The translations under genes and the position numbers were made by a program. A stretch of DNA of 64,000 nucleotides, taken from the NCBI RefSeq assembly GCF_004011155.1, contig NZ_RJWG01000001.1, positions 187,189 to 251,188 on the forward strand, written 5' to 3'. Within the stretch, counting starts at the first letter, position 1, and every line of letters starts with the position of its first letter. Shown here piece after piece: positions 62,458 to 64,000 of this stretch. The notes below the pieces were generated by a model, which was given only the letters and a program-made list of their open reading frames with translations, was not told the origin of the DNA and searched no databases. This DNA comes from Clostridium prolinivorans. GTDB lineage: Bacteria; Bacillota; Clostridia; Clostridiales; Clostridiaceae.

Positions 62458-62537
62458 GGCCTAAAATTTATTAATAAATTTAAAAATATTGTTTTTATTA
62501 TTAAAAATATTAAATTTATATGAATAAATTTAAGGCC
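62458..62537. repeat. 80-nt imperfect palindrome in the nusB leader
   Basis: The ends are GGCCT (62458-62462) and AGGCC (62533-62537). The arms AAAATTTATT... and ...AATAAATTT, then AAATTTA/TAAATTT and AATATT/AATATT, continue the pairing to the centre with a few bulges. There are no flanking direct repeats of note. It could be a structured RNA or a remnant of a small palindromic element. Confidence 0.55.
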
Positions 62538-62636
62538 AATGATGGAGTTAAAGCTAATTTTATAAGGCTGTTTAATAAAGATACAGAAAAAGATATGATA
62601 AATATACTTTTATATAAAATATATAAACTTAGTTAA
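62520..62636 (+). CDS. Doubtful 38-codon ORF in the nusB leader
   Basis: ATG at 62520 opens a 38-aa frame with a mixed, protein-like composition (MNKFKANDGVKANFIRLF... ending YKIYKLS), richer in varied residues than the AT noise around it. There is no ribosome binding site, and the ATG lies inside the palindrome arm. It could be the 3' remnant of a decayed gene or chance. No family is recognised. Confidence 0.2.
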   Translation: MNKFKANDGVKANFIRLFNKDTEKDMINILLYKIYKLS

Positions 62637-62670
62637 TATATTTAGTCGATGTAAATTTGGGAGGTATAAA

Positions 62671-63084
62671 ATGAATAGAAGAAAATCTAGAGAAATAGCT
62701 ATGAAATTAATTTTTGAAATGTCTATTAACAAAGAAAATTATAAAACTTTAATAGCAAATTTTAAAGAAAACACTGATTTAGATCTAAATGATGTAGATA
62801 TGGAATATATAACTACAATTGTTAGTGGTGTTGAGAAAAATATTAAAGATATTGATAGTAAAATTGAAAAATATTTAATTAATTGGAAAATTTCAAGATT
62901 GTCAAAAATTGATTTAGCAATATTAAGAATGTGTACTTATGAAATATTTTATGAAGAAAAAATACCTAACAAAGTATCTGTAAATGAAGGTATTGAACTT
63001 GCAAAAAAATATTCTGAAGAAAAATCATTTCAATTTATCAATGGGATATTGGATAGAATGATTAAAGATAATAATCATCAATAA
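62671..63084 (+). CDS. nusB: Transcription antitermination factor NusB
   Basis: All-helical protein of 137 aa that binds boxA RNA with NusE (S10) in rRNA antitermination. The N-terminus MNRRKSREIAMKLIFEMSIN is the arginine-rich RNA-binding part; NWKISRLSKIDLAILRMCTYEIFY and NEGIELAKKYSEEKSFQFINGILDRM are the family signatures. The ATG follows GGGAGG. Its leader is unusually long. It is followed by folD after 14 bases. Confidence 0.97.
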   Translation: MNRRKSREIAMKLIFEMSINKENYKTLIANFKENTDLDLNDVDMEYITTIVSGVEKNIKDIDSKIEKYLINWKISRLSKIDLAILRMCTYEIFYEEKIPNKVSVNEGIELAKKYSEEKSFQFINGILDRMIKDNNHQ

Positions 63085-63098
63085 GGGAGAGGTTATTT

Positions 63099-63947
63099 TT
63101 GGGTAAAATAATAGATGGGAAACTTATTTCTCAAAAATTAAGAATGGAAATAAAAGATTTAATAGAAGAAAGAATTAAATTAGGTTTTAGAAGACCTTGT
63201 CTTGCTAGTATATTAGTAGGAGAAGACGGGGGATCTTTATATTATATGAATAACCAGAAAAATATATGTGATAAATTAAATGTACAATATAAAAAAGTTT
63301 TATTAAATAAAAATATAGATGAAGTTCAATTAATTGAAGTTATAAATAATTTAAATAATGATAAAGAAATAGATGGTATTATTATACAAATGCCTTTGCC
63401 TAAACATATTAATGAAAAAAAGATAACTTCTAATTTAAATTATCTTAAGGATGTTGATGGATTAACCGACGTTAATTTAGGGAAATTTTACAAAGGCGAT
63501 GATTGTTTTGAACCTTGTACTCCTCAAAGTATTATCCATCTTATAAAAAGCACTGGTTTTAATATAGAAGGTAAACATGCTGTAATTATTGGAAGAAGTA
63601 ATATTGTAGGAAAACCTGTTTGGGAACTTTTATTAAGAGAAAACGCTACAGTTACTATGTGTCATTCCAAAACAAAAAATCTAAAAAATATTTGCAATCA
63701 GGCTGATATATTAATTTGTGCTATAGGAAAACCAGAATTTATAAATGCAGAATATATAAAAGAAGGGGCTATTGTAATAGATGTAGGAACAACAAAGGTT
63801 AATGACGAAATAAAAGGTGATGTACTATTTAATGAAGTGATATCTAAAGCATCTTACATAACACCAGTACCAGGTGGAGTTGGGGCTATGACCACAACAA
63901 TGTTAATAAAAAATACTTATAAAGCGTGGTTAAAAAATGTATATTAA
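63099..63947 (+). CDS. folD: Methylenetetrahydrofolate dehydrogenase / cyclohydrolase FolD
   Basis: Bifunctional enzyme interconverting 5,10-methylene-THF and 10-formyl-THF with NADP. Motifs: YYMNNQKNICDKLN (catalytic Tyr and Lys), IIIQMPLPKHI, DVDGLTDVNLGKF, PCTPQSIIHLIKSTG, VIIGRSNIVGKPVWELLLRENATVTMCHSKT (dinucleotide fold) and the C-terminal PVPGGVGAMTTTML. Length 282 aa is standard. TTG start behind GGGAGAGG. It overlaps xseA by 11 bases. Confidence 0.97.
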   Translation: MGKIIDGKLISQKLRMEIKDLIEERIKLGFRRPCLASILVGEDGGSLYYMNNQKNICDKLNVQYKKVLLNKNIDEVQLIEVINNLNNDKEIDGIIIQMPLPKHINEKKITSNLNYLKDVDGLTDVNLGKFYKGDDCFEPCTPQSIIHLIKSTGFNIEGKHAVIIGRSNIVGKPVWELLLRENATVTMCHSKTKNLKNICNQADILICAIGKPEFINAEYIKEGAIVIDVGTTKVNDEIKGDVLFNEVISKASYITPVPGGVGAMTTTMLIKNTYKAWLKNVY

Positions 63948-64000
63948 AACTTTATCAGTTTCAGAAGTAAACAATTATATAAAAAAAATAATAGATTTTG
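63937..64000 (+). CDS. xseA: Exodeoxyribonuclease VII large subunit (3' end outside window)
   Basis: Only the first 21 codons are visible: the N-terminus MYIKTLSVSEVNNYIKKII is the typical XseA start (L-S-V-S-E-x-N-x-Y-I-K), leading into the OB-fold. XseA with XseB degrades single-stranded DNA. The ATG lies inside the end of folD, an 11-base overlap, in the usual nusB-folD-xseA order of clostridia. The rest of the gene cannot be assessed. Confidence 0.82.
   Translation, partial: MYIKTLSVSEVNNYIKKIIDF

Larger units (their letters stand above)
62227..62670 (+). other. Long leader region of nusB
   Basis: A 444-base gap. It holds the terminator of the Asp23 gene, a good promoter at 62292-62319, an 80-nt imperfect palindrome at 62458-62537, and a 38-codon ORF at 62520-62636 with no ribosome site. 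The transcribed leader to nusB would be about 345 bases. Confidence 0.6.

Overview
The window is a very AT-rich stretch (roughly three quarters A+T by eye) from an endospore-forming, flagellated, Gram-positive anaerobe of the Clostridium type. The evidence is the gene content: a Firmicutes flagellar operon with a FliR-FlhB fusion, a mraZ-to-divIVA wall/division cluster with spoVD, a complete spoIIIA operon, a PyrR attenuator, a CBS-domain manganese pyrophosphatase and frequent TTG/GTG starts behind strong Shine-Dalgarno sites. No rRNA, tRNA, CRISPR, prophage or intact insertion sequence was seen. Nearly all genes are ordinary core genes. The accessory interest lies in small ORFs, structured intergenic RNA and one diverged pilus locus.

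Region 1 (1-15.7 kb), all on +: the distal part of the flagellar operon. Order: fliK (cut by the window edge), flgD, a TIGR02530-type gene, flgE, flbD/swrD, fliL, fliO, fliP, fliQ, fliR-flhB, flhA, flhF, flhG, a PilZ gene, the motility sigma factor, a SwrB-like anchored protein, a short anchored protein with no ATG/GTG/TTG start, and two FlgF/FlgG rod proteins. It builds rod, hook and export gate, with c-di-GMP and sigma-factor control, and ends at a strong terminator (15639). Two hairpins and one structured GC-richer segment lie inside it.

Region 2 (15.7-25.5 kb): single genes in both orientations separated by long palindromic terminators. They are two unknown genes with a possible sporulation-type promoter, CBS-type inorganic pyrophosphatase (-), a Ca-type P-ATPase, a small unknown basic protein (-), a Lon-like protease that has lost its P-loop, and the GTPase YchF (-).

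Region 3 (25.5-44 kb), all on +: the dcw cluster behind a three-repeat MraZ operator. It holds mraZ, rsmH, ftsL, spoVD, murE, murF, mraY, spoVE/ftsW, divIB, DUF881-sbp-DUF881, then the ylm group (PLP protein, sepF, ylmG, ylmH, divIVA). murD and murG are not here. Then come mtnN, a DksA/TraR-type protein, lspA and an RluD-family gene.

Region 4 (43.8-48.7 kb): pyrR with a PyrR-binding hairpin and terminator in its leader; uraA with a second PyrR-type hairpin directly against its ribosome binding site; rqcH (-); dapF.

Region 5 (48.8-55.4 kb): a compact type IV pilus / pseudopilus operon with PilB, PilC, one main and several minor pilin-like proteins and PilM/N/O-like proteins, mostly overlapping. 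It has no retraction ATPase or prepilin peptidase here.

Region 6 (55.5-64 kb): efp, a CD1247-like zinc-ribbon protein, spoIIIAA-AH (the mother-cell side of the forespore feeding channel), an Asp23-family gene, then nusB behind a roughly 345-nt leader with an 80-nt palindrome, folD and the start of xseA.
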